Below, one piece after another: positions 1-11,363 of a stretch of DNA of 64,000 nt. A model generated the notes under the pieces. The model searched no databases. It was not told the DNA's origin and saw only the letters and a program-made list of their open reading frames with translations. Position 1 is the first letter of the stretch. Each line of letters opens with the position of its first letter. Source of the stretch: Paramacrobiotus metropolitanus (taxonomy: Eukaryota; Tardigrada; Eutardigrada; Parachela; Macrobiotidae); the NCBI RefSeq assembly GCF_019649055.1, contig NW_026570277.1, positions 682,001-746,000 on the forward strand, written 5' to 3'. A program made the translations under genes and the position numbers.

Positions 1-199
1 TACCCCTATATTACGCATATGGTGAGGCAACTGTAGTCTGTAGAGGCTGAGATTTCATATCTCGCTTCTTAAAGGTCAGATTTGTTAACCCCATGCATGC
101 GTTACTGGTCGATCTCCCGCATGTTAACACTGTTACTGTGAAGAATAGCCTCACTAGCTTTTTTTAATCATTGTTATAGCTACATTAATTATTTTGCAG

Positions 200-1271
200 G
201 TGGGGATCTTGCATCGCTCATTAGACAACTAAACCGCGACGCCACGCCCCTGGATTACCTTACTGCCATTGGCTACGCATTGGAGATCGCCGACGGGCTG
301 AGCTATCTCCACCGAAGAGGCATCATCCATGGGGATATGAAACCTGGGAATATTCTAATCAAAAACCTCAGAAACGGCCAAAAGAAGGTATCCATAGCAG
401 ACTTGGACGATCTCGTTCAAATGCAAGACAGCGTAACTTGTTCCGGGGATATTTCTCACCTGCGTGGCACCGTTCGCTACATGTCACCCGAAATGTTAAG
501 AAAGTTTGCTGCTGCCTCGGATGTACAAGAAAACACTCCCGGACGCAAAACCGATGTCTGGAGTCTGGGTTGTATTATGCTGGAATTAGGTGACTGTGTG
601 TTCCCTGCCGCAAGCAGAAAGAAACAACTATATCGGGAAAATAGTAACAGCACCATTAAAGAAACCGTGGAAGCGGGGCATGAAATAGCTGATACCCGCT
701 TTATGCATCTGGTTATCGAAGGCTATATCCCACTTGTTGCGGAATCGATTCCTCCGGACTTCGCGCAGTGCATCCGACGCTGCTTATGCAGAAATACCGG
801 GATCCGAATATCCTCGATTCAGCTTCTACAGGAGCTATGCAGCGTTGAACGTCGACTTTTATCCGAAGCCGAACACGAGCGGCACGCCACCGGCGTATTC
901 CACTTCAACCGCGATCTGAATCAGTCCAATCAGTTTGACGCCGTTCTAATTCGTTTTGATCCGAAAACATTCACTGTAAAATCATCGCCTTTACCGGAGA
1001 ATGTTCGAGGGAAAAGGTTGTTGTGTGCTTTTCCGGGTCCGGAAAAGACTGTTGTTCTGCAGGTAAAAGAGAAGGCTGACACGGTGCGCCAAACGTCTTT
1101 GTATTTATGGGATCCGGGCAAAAACTCCGTCTGTCGTGTGAGGCTAACAGTCCGCGTAAACCTTCCGGTTACGGTTGAAAATAAGATTTTCTTTTGGCGC
1201 TACGACCCCGTTGTTTTTCGAGCAATTGATATTCCCGATGGAAATCTGCTCACAAAGCTCGCTCCACAGCG
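200..1271 (+). CDS. Protein kinase domain, internal exon of a kinase-Kelch gene
   Basis: Exon opened by the acceptor TTTTGCAG (ends 199). It encodes the kinase C-lobe: the hinge-like GGDLASLI start, catalytic loop HGDMKPGN (H, D, K and N kept; the usual HRD arginine is glycine), a DFG site changed to DLD, activation-segment end YMSPEML, and TDVWSLG of subdomain IX. The catalytic Asp and Lys are present, so activity is plausible. The kinase part ends near 870. The remaining ~130 residues look like beta-propeller repeats, with aromatic and Gly-Trp spacing. The frame meets TAA at 1273, but a strong donor (CAGCG|GTAAGA) lies 1-2 bases before it and splices in phase to the Kelch exon at 1658. The N-lobe exon is upstream of the window. 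Its expected sequence resembles the orphan exon at 8868, which has the matching splice phase. Confidence 0.75.
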
Positions 1272-1657
1272 GTAAGAAAAAGACCGGAACATGAACTGGT
1301 ACATGAGGCGGGTTAGAACTTAGAATGAAAACCTTAATAATTTAAGCTGTGTCCTTGCACATTACTGTACTGCTGTGGTTTACGTTATGGCTGCACACTG
1401 CACATAAGAGCGATTCACATAAAACGCTGTTCAGATACGAAATAAATCACCAGCTGGTCATCGGCAGTACAGGGAAACGACTCAAAGCGCTTGGCTTTCC
1501 AGTGATTTTTCACCATTTCTTAACTTATTTTACAGCAGGCCTTCGTATGCAAGTTTTACTCATACTTGCCCAGAAGAAAGTCGAGCCCTATGGTCAATAG
1601 TCAGTATTTAGCGGTCTATGGCCTGTGGTTTATGATACGGTTCTTGTTTTTTTCCAG

Positions 1658-2210
1658 AATTAAAAAAGTGGAGAATGGCACACGACTCGAGGAAAAGCTA
1701 TTTTTCATTGGATTCGAACGCCGCAACCGGTGGACAATGTTTGTTGAATGCTACGATACGGTCGGTGATCGGTGGGAAACATTTCCCGATTTCCCAGGGC
1801 GCCGGCAAGATTTCGCCGTTGGGCGCCGGGAAGAATTTGCCATGGTTGCGCTACGAGAGTACGTCTACGTTTTGGGAGGACGAGCAATTAATCGAAATAA
1901 CAGCCGGTCGGAAGGTGCGTTATCATCGTGCTTCCGCCTGAACGTCATCACGCGGCAATGGGAACCCGTCCAACCCTTTGTGCAGCCACGGCGCAAGCAC
2001 TGCGCCTTTGTTTGGGGAGACTGTATATACATCGTCGGCGGCGTGAACACACGCGGAAGTTACGAAAATTCTGTGGAAGTTCATAACACAACACGCGGTA
2101 CTCCATGGCGACCTACAGCATTTGCGGTTGGCGATGAAACGGTGGATGGAGTAATGTCTTCGTTATCTCGTCGTACGTACATCGGCACCACTTCTGCGCC
2201 ACTACTTTAG
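1658..2210 (+). CDS. Kelch-repeat terminal exon, spliced to the kinase exon
   Basis: Exon after the acceptor TTTTTCCAG (ends 1657); stop TAG at 2208. It encodes Kelch-type propeller blades: YVYVLGGR followed by an Arg/Trp-containing strand (ITRQWEPV), then RRKHCAFVWGDCIYIVGG. The double-Gly plus Tyr/Trp pattern is the Kelch signature. Joining 1271 to 1658 completes an Arg codon and keeps the frame, so the preferred model is a kinase-Kelch fusion with a 386-bp intron (1272-1657). The alternative is that the upstream ORF ends at TAA 1275 and this is a separate gene, but no convincing start codon lies just upstream. Kelch repeats usually bind protein partners, so here they may direct the kinase to a substrate or scaffold (inference). 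Confidence 0.7.
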
Positions 2211-3337
2211 TCCAAAACTACCTAAACAGGATCCACGGGAATATGGACAATCTGGTAACTCTTTCCTGAATCTTTGTTACCAAAAACTTTTTTTAATTTA
2301 TTCATGAAGAAAAGAATATTGCTTGCTCTACATGCGCAGATTTATGTACGAGTATACAGTATTTGGTTCTTTTTCGGTCTTTGTCGATTTTGGATCTGTG
2401 CTTGGTATTTTTGTTATCTGCAGAGTCGTAAAAAATAGATTTTAACTATGTCACAGTTAATTACTATTTACTGGTGTCTTGGTGTACTTGGGGAAATTTA
2501 TGTCCGCTTTTAGCTTTTAAAGGAGTTACTGTATTTTGTTACTCAGGGATTTTGTTTAAAGATTTTTATTATTTGACCAGGAAATTATCAGTCTTAATAA
2601 AATACCTAATTCGTAGTTTTGTTATTTCTTGGCCTCTTATGTTCGCTTGACACAGGATAGTACTTTTTCTCCCAGGTACGATGGCTGACGTAATCGCTTG
2701 CTTATTGTGCAAATGTAAACGTTAATTCCAAAATACAACACAAGACGATTTCGTTCTTCGCAATTAAATAATTATGTGGCCACAACATCCACATCCTCGC
2801 ATCATCTTTCATCTGGTTCACAACCTTCTGCACTATCTTTTACTTCGTGCAATACCTTTATTTTGCAGGCACTACTTTGTGTACCATTCATTCCATATTT
2901 CCATTCACCATGTTTTAGGTTTTCTGCTTTTAGGTTCTCCTGTTGGCAAAAGTGGGAGAAAACTTTGCGATTTGTTTCCTGCAATTCTCACAATTCAAAA
3001 GATTACTTAATCGTATTTTATACGAGAATACTGTACACCCAAATTCAAATTGGTTCCGGAGACAGCATAAATGGGATTTTGTGCATTATTTACTGGAAGT
3101 GACACCGTTATTTTAGGGAAAATTTACAGGATACATTTTAAAGAAACTGGATCGCTTTAGAACTTTTTAATTTTAAAACAAACATCTGCTGCGAAAACTA
3201 AGACAAAATAAAAACGAATCGGTTTCGCAGTTCACGATGTAAAACGGTTACGTAGCCGGTACCGGGTGTAAAGGCTCTGCTAAGAAGTTTTGCTAAAAGT
3301 ACTATTAACTAGTAAGTGTAGGGAGTGCGAGGTGGTG
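2211..3337. other. AT-rich intergenic DNA, no gene seen
   Basis: No reading frame with recognisable domains and no repeat structure that I could support. The short overlapping ORFs at about 2774-3102 have biased, low-information translations. Confidence 0.6.
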
Positions 3338-4805
3338 TTAAAGGGGATAAGAATAAAACCTGGGATTGGGAACTGGGAATTGGTATTGGGAATTGGTAAT
3401 GGGAATGGACTGGTATTGGAATTGCACTTTATTTATGGGAATGGTATTGCATTGTGGGAATGGGAATGGGCAAACAACTGCCAAAAATTCCACCCAAATG
3501 GTTCGCAGCAAAATTCTCATATACGCATTGTACATACACGCAAACTGTTCACTAATTTTAGTGGTAACTGGAAAATGATGAAATCTGTATAACTAAAGCT
3601 AAATAAATATTGTTATACCGTAGTTTTAGCTTAAAATCTTGATAGTCTTTGAATTCTGCAATTAAGTTTTTATCCGCTCCTATATATCGCGAAATCTGCG
3701 CGGGGCGAGCTGTTTAAAAAACAGGTGATTGCTATGCGCCTCGACAAACCGGGCGCAAAGTATATGGCTATGCGTCCCGATGTCCGGGCGCACAGAATCT
3801 GGCTTTGCGCCCCGATTTTCCGGGCGCAGACATATCGACAACTTGTTGTTTTTGAACGGTTTTTTATACGTGTGTTATTCATTGGCTTCTTTCATTTATT
3901 TAACCGCTCATTTTTCTTGTTGTACCGTATTGTCGGATATCTATGTATATTTCTTGAGGAGGTAAGATATCAGAATGCACCCAAACTTTAGGTGACATGC
4001 TGTCATTGGTATAGTATTGCTACATAATTATATGACCATCGAAGCGTTTAAAATAGAGCAGCTAAAAGTTATTTATAGCTGCCCTTTAATGGTTGCCATC
4101 ACACAATAAGGACCAATGCACTGGTTGCGTATGAATCATCATAGTATTCTTATTTTCTATTGTCACACCCGAGCCACATCCCATTTTAAATAACGCTCTA
4201 GATCTTTCTTAATTGTTCTTATGCTGATTTTACCTTCTGTCCCTGATGCCTAGAAGTATATAAGCAGCACTGCGATGCTGCCAAATGCGCTCTGTTCATT
4301 TGGACTTTTCATCAGTAAAGAGTTGCCACCAGCTGCTGCTACAGTATATAAAACAGTTATAACTCTCTACATAAAACAGTTATAAAAGTTCGATTAGTTC
4401 AACCGGAAGAGAATTGCCGCTCATTTTTGTGTTGTGCAAATTGAGCGGGTTCTCCTAAGTTGTCTAAATTACTGTATTCGATTGGATATAGCCCAATTTT
4501 GGTAGGGTCAATAAATTTACAAATTGCAATTGGTATACAACATGTAAAACAGCTCAAAAATACGAAAATTGTGTCCGTGTGCATATACCGTATCTCGTTA
4601 AGTATCTCCAAGGACGTACTCTGTACTTTGTTACAACTACGAGTATAACTATGATTTTATTATGTAACACTGTACGTAGTATTTCCCATTCCCACAAGGA
4701 AATACCATTCCCATAAATAAAACGCAATCCCAATACCAATCCCATTCCCAGTACCAATTCCTAGTACCAATTCCCAATCCCAGGTTTTATTCTTACTCTG
4801 TTAAA
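3338..4805. repeat. Candidate TIR element with GGGAATTGG-rich arms
   Basis: The left arm (about 3338-3470) reads AAGAATAAAACCTGGGATTG followed by GGGAATTGGTATTGGGAATT-like tandem words and TTTATTTATGGGAATGG. The right arm (about 4678-4802) is the reverse complement of the same string, in the same order. The 1.2-kb interior carries no transposase. It includes CCGGGCGCA-type short repeats near 3747-3830. Arm ends and target-site duplication (TSD) are not clear, so the boundaries are approximate. Confidence 0.6.
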
Positions 4806-4959
4806 GGTCCTAAACAGAGTGGTCGCTAAAACTGATTCGTTATTCCCACGCATCTTGGGTTTACCAAAGGGCTGTTAAAGCAGTTAAAGGATAATCTGGA
4901 TTTTTTAAATTGGACCTGTTTGGAAATGTTTGGAAATGTTGGAAATTACTTGTTTGTAA

Positions 4960-5640
4960 TACGTTTTCTTATACGTTTTTTCGTGCTTATTCTTCTGTTA
5001 TTCTCAGGTTATTCTTAGGTTTCTTATGATTCCTACTTAGGTTTCTTAGGTTTGTTCCTTAGGTTCCTCTTAGGATTTTTAGGTTTTATTGAACCAGTGA
5101 ACTTTCTAGCCGCAGAAATGGTAAAATCAATAAGCCCAAAGGCACAACAGTATGGCGTCTTTCGACTCATTTTTGGCGATGGCCTTAAGGCAGGAAAAGT
5201 TCATGAAAAGAAGGTAGCATACAATGCTTTTATAGACCCATCTACCATTAGTTTTGCAGCTTTCATAAGCTTTTTTGGCTAAAAGTTTCTCGGTTTTTTA
5301 TAACCCAAGAAATTTAAAAAATCTAAGAAACCTAACAAACCTTAGAAATCTAAGAAAACCTAGGACACCTAAGAAATTTAGGAATTATAAGAAAACTAAG
5401 AATAACCTGGGAATAACACAGGAATAATCACGAGAAAGCAGTGTAAGAAAACGCAATTTAAGCTCATAAATAAGTAGTCCAAGTTTGGAAATCCACGTTA
5501 TCCAAGTTAAGTAAGTAATCAAAGTTGAGTATTCCAAGATAGGTAATCCATTTTATGAAATCTAAGTCAAGGGATCCAAGTCCATGTTTGAGTAATCCAA
5601 ATCCAGTTTTGAGTAATCCAACTTCGAATTCGAATCCATG
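4960..5640. repeat. Fold-back repeat of AGGTTTCTTAGG words plus adjacent minisatellite
   Basis: The left arm at 4960-5095 (TTAGGTTTCTTAGG words) is matched in inverse order by 5295-5455 (CCTAAGAAACCTAA words), including the shared outer segment ACGTTTTCTTA/TAAGAAAACG. The arms are themselves short tandem repeats. Immediately downstream, 5470-5630 is a degenerate direct repeat of TTTGAGTAATCCAA. No coding content is evident. Confidence 0.6.
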
Positions 5641-5741
5641 GTTCACCGCGGGCCCGCTTCTTACAGTGCACACTGTACGCACTACGCAGTAATTACTCGT
5701 ATTATGATGATTGGTAAAGTGGTTGCTCGGGTTAATGAAGT

Positions 5742-6390
5742 GGGCCGGTACACGGTACCAAATTCGTGTACCTGCACGAAAACTTTTACTTTCGCGCACT
5801 CCCAAACACTTTGTTTCGGTTTATCAAATTCTGTAGCCAGAAGATCTGTATACACTGGCGTGAAACCGTTTGTGCGCGCAACATCCGGTTCGGGAGTAAT
5901 GGTTGTTAGAAAATTCCAAAAAGTTTAATTTATGCGTATACCAAATTTCTCATTATGGACCGGTCTCTCTCGAATTTTGCACGTACAGATGCACATAACC
6001 ACGAAGATCGTTTTTCCACCGATCCAGACATCCTTGATTTTTTTCAAATTTTAAAATTTTTTGAAATGTGTTTTAAAGTTTGGAAAACATGCTAGAGAAG
6101 TGGATCGGTGTAAAAACGTTCTTCGTGGTTATGTGCATTTAGGTGCAACATTTGTGGGGGAACGGTCCATAATGAAACTTTTGGTACACCCGAACGCATT
6201 CAAACTTTTTTGGAATTTTTTACAGCCATAACTCCCGAATCGGATGTTGCGTGTACAAACGGTTTTCACGCCAGTGTATACAAATCTTCTGGCTTCAAAA
6301 CGTCATAAACCGAAACAAAAAAGAGTTTGGGAGTGCGCGAAAGTAAAAGTTTTCGTGCATGTACACGAATTCGGCGCCATGTACCGGGCC
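5742..6390. mobile_element. Fold-back TIR element, ~310-bp arms
   Basis: The outer sequence GGGCCGGTAC at 5742 is mirrored by GTACCGGGCC ending at 6390. Matching continues inward for about 300 bp: ATTCGTGTAC, CGAAAACTTTTAC, CGCGCACTCCCAAAC, CACTGGCGTGAAA, CATCCG, then CGTGGTTATGTGCAT near the centre. This is almost all arm and no transposase, so a non-autonomous DNA element. I could not settle a target-site duplication. Confidence 0.75.
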
Positions 6391-7233
6391 ATTTCCCTTA
6401 AGCAACATTGGGTCATCAAAAAGAAAGTTAGTTTGCGCAAATCTATCCATTATTTTTACAGAGGCACTGATAATAAATTCTTATACAGAAATACCGAAGA
6501 AGCGGAACCATAATTCAAAGTAACTATTAACACCAAACTCGCACGTTCTTAACGTAAAAAACTTAATACGAGTATTTCGCTCAAAATTTAACTAACCGAC
6601 ATTAAAGTAGCTTGTACTGATTGTACTGCATTTTCTTAAAGAACAAGTTTTTAAGGTACGTATGTCACACTCAGACTGCTTTAATATCTTATGGAAAATC
6701 GCCGTAATTTATAAAACACCTTTACAAACCCGAAGTTAATGATTGATAGGAGTTATCGAAGCAGGAAACAGAAACGACAAAGGAACCTGAAAATGAGACT
6801 AAACGAAGTAGGAACAGCTGCTCCGAATGGCCTGTCAAATTGATAAGATGCGATAGATAAGTAAACAATAATGTCAGAGGTAGCCGAACAGAGAAATTAT
6901 GTCATCGCTCATACATCCAGGGTGTAAAAATTCTCTTGCATATATTGCGAGGGTCAGAAATTTTCGAGTGAACCGGTAAATCTGCCGTCTGCGCTATTAT
7001 GCGCTAATATTAAAACTGGATCCAGTTTTCAATATTAAAAAATAGCTACATGTATCGGTCTAAAAAAATGTAACGATCAGTCGATCACTGTCAGTAACAC
7101 AAGGTGTCACAAGTAATGCTTAAAACATTGAAGCCATAAAGTGAAAAGTGTGCAGTCTAATTTCCCTCCTTGATAGGCCAGAGTGCGCAGTTGATAATCT
7201 CAGTATCAGTCACGAACTACAGTAATAGGACTT
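6391..7233. other. Intergenic, no gene seen
   Basis: AT-rich; no conserved reading frame, RNA gene or inverted repeat that I can support. Confidence 0.6.
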
Positions 7234-7440
7234 TGTAGTGTATGACTGTACGTATTGGTACAGCGACGTACGAGTGCAAAGTATCTCGTGAATTGTTGTC
7301 CTGTGGCTATGGCTAATGTGCCGTAGCAACGGCGTACCTATTGTCCATTGTTGTCGCCTTGTTTAGCGATCAGTTGGTTGGTTGGCTCGGTAGCGAGCAG
7401 TTGTATTAATAAAGTATACACCGCCGCTACATACATCACA
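7234..7440 (+). mobile_element. Solo LTR, 207 bp, TSD GACTT
   Basis: Begins TGTAGTGTATGACTG and ends CATACATCACA, the TG...CA ends of an LTR, with AATAAAG near the 3' end as polyadenylation-type signal. It is bounded by the 5-bp direct duplication GACTT (7229-7233 and 7441-7445). The interior matches the solo LTR at 34183 over most of its length (CTATGGCTAATGTGCCGTAG is shared) and has the same ends as the Gag-only element at 37020. Confidence 0.85.
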
Positions 7441-7759
7441 GACTTTAAGCTAATTTGCTTTAAGCGTTAGTTTGCTAATCTCATTTGTGCACATGGATAG
7501 AATAATGGTATTTCATTCATGCGCTGTTGACACACTATATCAGATCGGTCGAAGGTCGTGCCGGCGTTCTGGCGAGAAACGTCATCGCGTTAATGGGTAT
7601 TTAGTGCTATTACGGACAAATTTTGGCACTATAAATAAATAATCCACTGTTTGAATGCAACATTAATCTGGCAGTCGCCTGACACCGGGTATTTTACAAT
7701 TTATGAAACTTCACATGTTGATTGTCTCCATGTAATGGTCTGGTGTGGATACAGTAAAA

Positions 7760-8862
7760 TTAAGGAACGAATTTCCACGGGTTCGGGCCCGCGGAAAGGA
7801 TTTGGAAAGGAAATTACCATGGATTTCCATGGATTCCGTGGATTTACGGAAATCCAAATGGATTTCCGTAAATCCAAGGATTTTACGATTTTCGTTGGAA
7901 AACGATTTTTTAGCTTTATTTTCACATACATGTAGATAGCTATCCAGCGTAACTCGGCTACCAATTAAACACTATTTCAGTTATTGCCATCTAGTTGTCC
8001 GCTGCAGCTTCATAGTTTCAGCATGAAAGTACCCTGCTTTTGCCAGACCACGAAACCGGTTGTACTTGTTGAAACATGGAAGCTTATTAACGACTTATCA
8101 CTAGATACAAATTTACGTAGCTGACTTGTGAATTTACTTTACTAAAACACTAATTACTGAAATAAAACAGTTTAAAAGTGAAAAAATCATACTAAAATAA
8201 TACACAAAAATCTAATATTAATTTTTATAAACGAAAGCGGTTTGTTTATGCCGTAGATCCGATATTAGAATGCAAATTTCACCCTCGTATGCCATTTGGT
8301 TTGGTACAGCACCTTACAAGTTAATTACGGTGAGAAAAACAACACTTTTATAACAAAAAGCTCTCACCCAGCTGATCGGCTTCGAGATCTTGTATGCAAG
8401 TGATAGATAAATCACATACAGTAACATTAATGTTTTCCAAATTATTATTAGTGCGCTACATGTCTAATCATTAGCACCGGGTGGGCGACAGTGAGGCACA
8501 TTATTTTCATTTTTGCACTCATTGAATGCTAGTGCGCTGGAATTTTCTGTCGCAGCATTATAAACAATGCATCACGTTTTGTTTCCATGCCGCCAAAACA
8601 ATTGAAAACTGCTGAAAATGACATTGGTTTTATGGCAAAAATGTGAAAAAAGTGAGAAACTGCCGGCTTAGTTTCGATAATTTCGTAAGTTTTCGTACGT
8701 TTGGAAATCCAAATACAGAAATTTGGATTTCCATTCGAAAAGTGGAATTCCACGGATTTCCTAAATTCCGTTTTCCAAATCCAAGCAAGTCGCCTGGATC
8801 GCGGATTTGGAAAACGGAATTCCACCGTGGGATTCCATTTTCCGTGGATCTTCGTTCCTTAA
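7760..8862. mobile_element. 1.1-kb TIR element abutting a kinase start codon
   Basis: TTAAGGAACGAA at 7760 is mirrored by TTCGTTCCTTAA ending at 8862. The inverted subterminal zones are full of GGAAATCCAAATGGATTTCC-type palindromic words (7790-7900 and 8700-8850). Both sides carry the 6-bp duplication GTAAAA (7754-7759, 8863-8868). The interior is AT-rich and non-coding. The right-hand TSD supplies the A of the ATG that opens the exon at 8868. Confidence 0.8.
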
Positions 8863-8867
8863 GTAAA

Positions 8868-9212
8868 ATGAACAGTCGATTGGCATCTGAGCTTGCAACG
8901 TTCGGCAGCGGGCTGCGGTATCGTTATAACGTCGAGACGGATTACATTTCCCGAGGAACATTTGGTTCTGTGTACAAAGCAAACATCACCCATCGGCATG
9001 ATTACACCGGAAAAGAGACCACAGTAGCGGTTAAAATCATCCAGCTTCCCAGTGATTCGGAGATTTTGGAGAGATCTGATAAATGGAGGAGGTGGCAGAC
9101 CCGGCTGCAAAGTCTCCTCAGCTTGCAGCATGAGCATCTTGTAGCCTACCATCAAATCAGCATTATGCATGAGGCGGAGAGAACCTCGGTTGTGAAGATT
9201 ATAATGGATTAC
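8868..9212 (+). CDS. Kinase N-lobe first exon, orphan copy
   Basis: The start is ATG 8868, chosen because all upstream in-frame sequence is transposon. It encodes a kinase N-lobe: glycine loop GTFGSVYKA, the VAVKIIQL lysine strand, helix C region and hinge IIMDYHCG. It ends at donor TGCG|GTAAGC in phase 1, exactly the phase needed by the kinase exon at 200-1271, whose peptide begins GGDLASL. This exon lies 3' of that one, so it must belong to a paralogue. No following kinase exon is visible in the remaining 55 kb. A TIR element sits directly at the start, and a SINE, a MITE and the 18.8-kb retrotransposon lie downstream. It is either a truncated duplicate or a gene with a very long, transposon-filled intron. 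Confidence 0.65.
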
Positions 9213-9789
9213 CACTGCGGTAAGCGTAAATAGTGTCGTCGCTGTTTTGTGTGGTTGCGCAATGGCTCACGCATCTGTTTAACCAGCAGTGCAGTGACTT
9301 CTTGAGCGGACACCCGCAGCTGATAACGCGAGAAACAGTGTTTCAAATCCCGACCCAAATACCATAAAGTAGAACGGTACTGGCACTTGACAAAATCTAA
9401 TCAGAAATTTTCCAAATAATCTTTGTAACTTTTAAGCTTTTGGCAAAAGTTTTTCTGATTTTTTTTGCTTTTGCTTTTTTTATGGTAAGAATGGATTCTG
9501 CGGTCATGTGGGTTTTTCGGCGATACCATGTATTCATTCATTGCTGCAGTCCGTGCTTTTAACCTCAGGACAGCTGTGTTTTTTTTGCAAACTGTTTTTT
9601 TTTAACACTGAAAATGAAGGGTGTGATCGGCTGCGGGTTTTTCGTTCGGATTCGCAGTGAGCAACGTAGGACTAAAAGAATGGAAATCGGTCCGCGGTTC
9701 GGTGCACAGAATCGGTACATACTGGCTACTGCCAGGGCTCGTATGGAATTGGTGGGTCCCAGCATGCAAATCGACGCGCTGTATTCTAG
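9213..9789. other. Putative intron/intergenic, no gene
   Basis: T-rich sequence following the donor at 9213; no acceptor-linked kinase exon found. Confidence 0.5.
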
Positions 9790-9995
9790 GCAATTTCTAG
9801 CCTATACTAAGCAGGGCGCCATCCGAAGGAAGCCCAGAAACGGCCGAAAAATGCCCCGATGGGGGAATCGAACTCCGGCTACGTCGTGAGATCCGCGTAG
9901 ACACTACGACTGCCCCACGGCGCAAAGTGTTGAAAATTCCATTGAGACTTTGTCGCTGTACAATACGTGATCCGCTTCTCTCCTTTCACTATGAT
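9790..9995 (-). repeat. tRNA-derived SINE-like repeat, copy 1
   Basis: On the minus strand the 71-nt core 9923-9853 starts GCGCCGTGGGGCAG and contains a B-box-like GAGTTCGATTCC. It is followed at once by a T-run and then CGGCCGTTTCTGGGCTTCC and GCGCCCTGCTTAG. The second copy at 51975-52150 on the plus strand shares the core, about 55 bp upstream (GAGAGAAGCGG...TCACGTA) and about 45 bp downstream. The homology therefore extends well beyond a tRNA, which points to a dispersed pol III element. Acceptor pairing is 5-6 of 7, and the candidate anticodon arm (CTACG...CGTAG) has a 12-nt loop, so it is not a functional tRNA. Confidence 0.65.
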
Positions 9996-10009
9996 ATCAT
10001 GTTTCCAAG

Positions 10010-10539
10010 GCTGAAGTCGCATCGTATCATCGTATGCCATTATTTATAAATTTATTGTGCATACAGCACCAGTATATGAAATACATGACAGGTTTCCGGC
10101 TAATTTCAAATCTGCAGTGCCGTTTGCGGTCACGCGATTTCATCGTATTTGTTTCTAGTCTATGGCGTTGTTGATAAGATAAGTGTTTAGCTATATAATA
10201 ATAATTTACAACAAACATTGAGGGACACCCATTCATAAGTCTAATATGGCACGCGATCGCCGGCATGCTTTTGCATTCAGTACATTAGGTACTCGACTAC
10301 TCGTGCAAATTGCAGTTTAAAATATCTGCGCATCACACTGCAAATTACTGTATTTTACGCGTTTACATTGCTTATCGTATTTTGCGTATTCTGCATAGCG
10401 TATTTACGTTGTATGGTACGTACTTAATTTGCAACTGCCTATTATTATAATTAACGAGGGAGATACCCGAACACGTCCGCGTCAGATCAGCATACACTTG
10501 GTACCATCAGAATCCTTAGAATTTCTCGAAAATCAAAAC
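10010..10539. other. Intergenic, no gene seen
   Basis: AT-rich, no supported feature. Confidence 0.5.
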
Positions 10540-10993
10540 ACCCCCAGATAAAGAACTCGAGTTTAGGGATCCCTGAGAAGCCAACACAGATATGATGGCT
10601 GATTTCCATCGAAACGTCAGCAGACGCCATACAGAGCTATACGGCGCGGCTGTACGGATGCGAGATTGCGCAACCGTCTTTCAGCGAGAAGTTAAATAGC
10701 GCTTTATCGATAGCTATCGCAGTTTTTTAACTCATTAAGCGCAGCAGCATCGACTAGCTGCATAGAGATCAATGCAACCGCGGATGCTGTGCGCGCGATA
10801 GGGCAAAATAGGTGAGACAGCCGTCAACAAAACCAATACAGAATCAACAGATTGCAGCCAGACTATGCGTAACGCATGGCGTATCTAGGCTGGACAATGC
10901 GTATGGCAGCTGCTGACGTTTCGATGGAAGTCAGCCATCATATCTACGCTGGCTTCTCAGAGATCCCTAAACTCGAGTTCTTTATCTGGGGGT
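10540..10993. mobile_element. 454-bp MITE, ~95-bp TIRs
   Basis: ACCCCCAGATAAAGAACTCG at 10540 is the inverse of the sequence ending 10993. The match runs about 95 bp inward with few mismatches (GAGTTTAGGGATC, GAGAAGCCA, ATATGATGGCTGA, CCATCGAAACGTCAGCAG). The interior is GC-richer and non-coding. The 5' LTR of the giant retrotransposon begins at the very next base, so the MITE's right flank, and with it any TSD, cannot be read here. Confidence 0.85.
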
Positions 10994-11352
10994 TGTGAGA
11001 CCGGGATCACTAGCGTTCACGTCAGTGGCGCTACGCCTGTGGCGCTACCCCTTAGGATTACGTGTCTGTGTTGTGTCTCTTCTGATTGGCTTGAGTTGTG
11101 TTAGTGGGCGCGGCATAGCACGTGCTGCACAGTGTTACACACTGTTGAATGGGCTCCACGCTTTACGATCGAGCTGCGCCGATCAGTGTTGATTTTCTGT
11201 TGTCGGAATATTCAATATTATTAAAAGTCAGCGATTACGGTGCAACGTTTTGTGTTTCCGCATAGCTCGCAATCCAGATCGTATTGCTCACTCCACGGGA
11301 TAGATTCCGTTTCTGTCTCCGTCCCTGGATCCATTCTGGATCTAGCTTTAGA
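10994..11352 (+). repeat. 5' LTR of the giant retrotransposon
   Basis: Starts TGTGAGACC and ends GCTTTAGA. The first half has short GC-rich duplications (GTGGCGCTAC). It matches 29438-29796 over its full length. It ends GA rather than the usual CA. Confidence 0.9.
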
Positions 11353-11363
11353 TGGTAGCAGAG
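11353..11363 (+). other. Primer binding site, initiator Met tRNA
   Basis: TGGTAGCAGAG begins directly after the LTR. It is complementary to the 3' end of animal initiator methionine tRNA, including CCA. Confidence 0.75.

Noticed and set aside
3290-3592. Coding ORF with GNWYWELVMGM-like repeats
   Set aside because: It is the translation of a GGGAATTGG microsatellite-like arm.
8643-8867. N-terminal extension of the kinase exon
   Set aside because: This DNA is the right arm of the TIR element; the TSD ends at the ATG.
9853-9923. Functional tRNA gene
   Set aside because: Anticodon arm would need a 12-nt loop, T-stem pairing is poor, and homology extends far beyond the tRNA body into flanks.
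10995-11192. 65-codon ORF in the LTR (repeated at 29439)
   Set aside because: Lies wholly inside both LTR copies, begins on a GTG, and has no domain; probably chance.
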